Origin: CAYLQA01 sp964385695
GTDB taxonomy: Bacteria; Desulfobacterota; Desulfobulbia; Desulfobulbales; Desulfurivibrionaceae
Assembly (NCBI GenBank): GCA_964385695.1
Contig: CAYLQA010000009.1
Span: forward strand, 15,323-79,322
Length of the DNA stretch: 64,000 bases
Reading direction: 5' to 3'
The position numbers were made by a program, and so were the translations under genes. Shown one piece after another: positions 62,164 to 64,000 of this stretch; position 1 is the stretch's first letter; each line of letters starts with the position of its first letter. Below the pieces are notes generated by a model. The model was given only the letters and a program-made list of their open reading frames with translations, made no database searches and was not told the origin of the DNA.

Positions 62164-62546
62164 TATTTCTCCTTATGCATAACATGGTGTTATACAGCAC
62201 GGGCTAATCGGCTATAGGCTGCTGATTATATAGCCCGCGCGCCGTATATTTCAACCGGGCCCATACTGCGTGATCTCGGGCATAATATGGAACCACCCAC
62301 TAGATGCTATTGCTTGCTAGGGCAATAGTCAACACAGAAAAAATACGGGGTTGTTTTTTGACAGCAGCTCCCTTTCTTAGCTTTTTCCCGCGCTTGATCA
62401 TCCCCTCTTGTTGTCAGGGTTTCTTGGATATAGCTATTTCCAATGGGGAATCCCCCTTATTTTCTCATTACTTTATTTCACGTAACTGCGGTGGGTTATG
62501 CGGTGTGCGAGATGGGTGGTGCCCCTTATTGTGCACCGACTTTGAG
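62164..62546. other. Intergenic region between protease island and phage repressor
   Basis: Contains an inverted repeat ATAAC-N5-GTTAT (62179-62193) and a CGGGCTA/TAGCCCG pair (62200-62237), both in the protease-gene leader. The left phage boundary probably lies here, but no attachment core could be identified. No gene seen. Confidence 0.3.
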
Positions 62547-62993
62547 TTATGATACTTTGCGGCGGGCGGTAGTATCCTGAGTAACGGACCCTTTACGTTT
62601 TTTTATCCATTCCGCAAAGTCAGGAAAGTATGCTGCACATTCTGCTGTAAAGTTCGCGAAGAAGTTAGGATTCTTTTGATATTCTTCTTTTACCCACTCG
62701 GCCAGGTTTCCACCGAGACAGTCTTCGTTAGTCGTTGCCTGCGCCTTGTCTACAGCAAGCATTTCACCTTTACCGACAATCAACCACTCTAAAGAGATAC
62801 CTTTTTGCACCATAAATAGCATACGCGAAACTTTTGGTTCAGCATCTCCCCTCTCGTATTTTCTCCACTGCTGAGCGGATACTTCTGCGAAGCTTGATGC
62901 CTCATCCGTTGATAGGCCCAGGTATTCTTTGGCTGCCCGAAGTCTCGCGCCTTGTTTTTTCCCAAAGGATATTTTTTCTTTTTTTATTGACAC
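62547..62993 (-). CDS. Phage-type Xre repressor (inovirus RstR/CI-like)
   Basis: 148 residues from GTG 62993 (GAAGG six bases upstream). HTH: LRAAKEYLGLSTDEASSFAEVSAQQWRKYERGDAEPK, i.e. Xre/Cro fold about 17-55, then FMVQKGISLEWLIVGKGEML as in phage regulators. Divergent from the inovirus genes with a palindromic operator between. The C-terminal half (about 75-148) is helical and shows no protease domain, so it is not a LexA/CI peptidase. Confidence 0.8.
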   Translation of the reverse strand: MSIKKEKISFGKKQGARLRAAKEYLGLSTDEASSFAEVSAQQWRKYERGDAEPKVSRMLFMVQKGISLEWLIVGKGEMLAVDKAQATTNEDCLGGNLAEWVKEEYQKNPNFFANFTAECAAYFPDFAEWIKKRKGSVTQDTTARRKVS

Positions 62994-63015
62994 GTGAAAC
63001 CTTCGGATATATAAC

Positions 63016-63029
63016 GAAACTATAGTTTC
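63016..63029. promoter_or_regulatory. Repressor operator candidate GAAACTATAGTTTC
   Basis: A perfect 14-base palindrome in the divergent promoter region; a related half-site TATAGTTAAC lies at 63041-63050. Confidence 0.55.
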
Positions 63030-63128
63030 ATTTTTAATCTTATAGTTAACATCATAAATAAAACGTCAAAAAAACACAAATCTAACCAACGGGATACGTG
63101 CGCCCAAAACCAGCAAGAGGGGGAACTC

Positions 63129-63374
63129 ATGCAAAAGAGCGGCTTTTATCTAAAAGGCACAGTCCACAACGTATTCACTAAGCAGACACAGAAAGGCAAA
63201 ACCATGTACGCCTATAAAGTCCTGACCGATTCTGACCTTAAAACGGTCAAGAGCATGAAGAACGGACATAAGGCAGGTGACGACTTTTTCTCTTACTGCT
63301 CTATCAAACCATATGTTTCCAAATCCGGTGTCCCAGGCCTTGAGATCTGGGAAAACGACCGAATCAAAGCGTAA
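63129..63374 (+). CDS. Inovirus single-stranded DNA-binding protein (gpV-like)
   Basis: 81 residues; GGGGGAA upstream of the ATG. Opens FYLKGTVHNVFTKQTQKGKTM followed by AYKVLTDSDLKTV and FFSYCSIKPYVSKSGVPGLEI: an OB-type all-beta pattern. Basic and Lys-rich; compact first gene of the phage plus-strand block. It would coat the single-stranded genome before assembly. Confidence 0.65.
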   Translation: MQKSGFYLKGTVHNVFTKQTQKGKTMYAYKVLTDSDLKTVKSMKNGHKAGDDFFSYCSIKPYVSKSGVPGLEIWENDRIKA

Positions 63375-63412
63375 CCATTCGTATCCTAATTCCATTTTGG
63401 AGGGGGAACTCT

Positions 63413-63448
63413 ATGTGGGAATGGATCACAGGTGTAAGCAATGCTTGA
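63413..63448 (+). CDS. Tiny 11-residue coupled open frame
   Basis: MWEWITGVSNA, with GGAGGGGGAA upstream; its TGA overlaps the ATG of the next gene. The site repeats that of the ssDNA-binding gene almost exactly. Could be a leader that couples translation, or a tiny structural peptide. Confidence 0.35.
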   Translation: MWEWITGVSNA

Positions 63449-63590
63449 TTTCAATGACGGTGTTGTCTTTGCGGTTTGGGACATCATCACCGGAGACCCG
63501 GTTTTTAATTACTACTTCACAGTGGTTTCTGTTTTCGCTGTCTTCGGGATCACCGTGGCCCAGGTTGCCAAGGTTATCTCAAGATCATAG
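63441..63590 (+). CDS. Inovirus small membrane protein 1
   Basis: 49 residues: MLDFNDGVVFAVWDIITGDP then a hydrophobic segment FTVVSVFAVFGITVAQVAKV and a basic end SRS. No cleavable signal visible. Size and topology fit gpVII/gpIX-type or minor coat components. Starts inside the preceding tiny frame, 8 bases before its stop. Confidence 0.6.
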   Translation: MLDFNDGVVFAVWDIITGDPVFNYYFTVVSVFAVFGITVAQVAKVISRS

Positions 63591-63598
63591 GGGGGATT

Positions 63599-63694
63599 AT
63601 GACACCGGAAGAAATTCAAATGTTTTTATCCGGCTTTGCCGGGATCATGGCGGCAACCATGCTCTGGTTCCCCATAATCAAAGCTTCAACTTGA
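63599..63694 (+). CDS. Inovirus small membrane protein 2
   Basis: 31 residues: MTPEEIQMFLSGFAGIMAAT then MLWFPIIKAST, with GGGGGA upstream. One membrane helix; gpIX/gpVII-like size. Nine bases after the previous gene. Confidence 0.55.
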   Translation: MTPEEIQMFLSGFAGIMAATMLWFPIIKAST

Positions 63695-63705
63695 TGAGCG
63701 GTTAA

Positions 63706-63834
63706 ATGGACTGGTCAACCGTGACAATCAATTTCGCAGGCCTGGGCGTTATCATTACGTCCTTGCTTGTAGTTCTTGGAGTTCAATGGACGGTGCGTAA
63801 ATGCATCAAATTTTTAAATGCAGGAATAAGGTGA
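63706..63834 (+). CDS. Inovirus small membrane protein 3
   Basis: 42 residues: MDWSTVTINFAGLGVIITSL, LVVLGVQWTV, ending RKCIKFLNAGIR. One membrane helix with a positively charged C-terminal end, the orientation expected of minor virion proteins. Confidence 0.55.
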   Translation: MDWSTVTINFAGLGVIITSLLVVLGVQWTVRKCIKFLNAGIR

Positions 63835-63840
63835 AAAATA

Positions 63841-64000
63841 TGAAAGCAATGAAAATGATCAAAACTGCGTTGTTGTCTCTTTGCGCTGTAGTGACTGTTT
63901 ATGTCCCTAGCGCGTCAGCTGCTGTTGACACCACTGGTGTCGCTTTGGATGTTTCCCCGGTTGAGGCCATTGCCGCCGTTATGCTTGGTGGCCTGGCTAT
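63841..64000 (+). CDS. Inovirus major coat protein precursor, cut by the window edge
   Basis: Starts MKAMKMIKTALLSLCAVVTV with a basic N-terminus, a hydrophobic core and a probable cleavage at SASAA, then the mature acidic N-terminus VDTTGVALDVSPVEAIAAVM entering a hydrophobic helix. This is the gpVIII pattern (signal, short acidic arm, membrane helix, basic end). AAGGTG precedes the ATG. The end is beyond base 64000. Confidence 0.7.

Larger units (their letters stand above)
62547..64000 (+). mobile_element. Left part of an inovirus (filamentous phage) prophage
   Basis: Gene order divergent repressor / ssDNA-binding protein / three to four tiny membrane proteins / coat protein precursor, all tightly packed with strong ribosome-binding sites on the plus strand. 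This is the filamentous phage layout. Rep, the adsorption protein, Zot and the right end lie outside the window, and the left attachment site was not found. Confidence 0.75.

Noticed and set aside
62179..62193. Integron attC site
   Set aside because: Inverted repeat is short and lacks the GTTRRRY core; neighbouring genes are not cassette-spaced.
1..64000. CRISPR array or rRNA operon
   Set aside because: No regularly spaced direct repeats and no rRNA signatures found.

Overview
The window reads as chromosome of a sulfur-metabolising deltaproteobacterium (Desulfobacterota, probably Desulfobulbales). The strongest evidence is a complete dsrMKJOP respiratory operon (40.6-45.6 kb) with its usual RsbRD-type companion gene. 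Supporting evidence is a stand-alone F0 ATP synthase cluster without F1 genes, siroheme and haem biosynthesis genes, rubredoxin, a CXXCH-containing chemoreceptor, an EF-G of the spd/mitochondrial type and a eukaryote-type HisA. The assignment comes from gene content only; there is no rRNA in the window.

Layout. 0-6.7 kb: end of a radical-SAM gene, recQ, small orphan genes, a haem-c chemoreceptor, hpt, rubredoxin, and an apparent sigma-54 promoter that drives only a short terminator-ended RNA. 6.7-13.2 kb: cNMP/HDOD regulator and the classical mnmE-jag-yidC-yidD-rnpA-rpmH block on the minus strand. 13.4-16.8 kb: hemA-ccsA-sirC-MBL operon for haem and siroheme. 17-24.1 kb: yjbQ, PilZ, UbiD, RluB, HU, RimO and a nucleoside phosphorylase. 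24.2-27.4 kb: atpZ-atpI-atpB-atpE and hemL. 27.6-32.8 kb: an antiporter, then a plus-strand cluster PilZ / RHH / zinc-finger ParA / unknown / J-domain-PilZ / Cys-rich protein that looks like a c-di-GMP-linked positioning module. 32.8-37.7 kb: a sigma-54 activator divergent from a giant exported Ig/HYR protein. 38-40.4 kb: a cysteine synthase fused to a cysteinyl-tRNA-synthetase-like domain whose HIGH and KMSKS motifs are both altered. 40.6-46.2 kb: dsrPOJKM. 46.3-58.8 kb: housekeeping and signalling genes (MBL, HDOD, hisA, a RecA-fold ATPase, fusA, tRNA-Phe, pcm, a deaminase, PilZ).

The right end is accessory and visibly AT-richer. At 60.2-62.2 kb there is a compact four-gene minus-strand operon (trypsin-like protease, GIY-YIG-like protein, unknown, GrlR-like protein). 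At 62.5-64 kb the left part of a filamentous-phage (inovirus) prophage begins: a divergent Xre repressor with a palindromic operator, a ssDNA-binding protein, several tiny membrane proteins and a major coat protein precursor cut by the window edge.

The core genes fit together. HemA/HemL and SirC feed siroheme to sulfite reductase and haem to DsrM/DsrJ and the c-type chemoreceptor. DsrMKJOP passes electrons between the quinone pool and the Dsr system, and the F0 cluster belongs to the ATP synthase. Four PilZ-domain proteins but no GGDEF protein in the window suggest that c-di-GMP made elsewhere is read out here. The least explained items are the CysK-CysRS-like fusion, the sigma-54 small RNA, the zinc-finger ParA/PilZ cluster and the protease/GIY-YIG island beside the inovirus.
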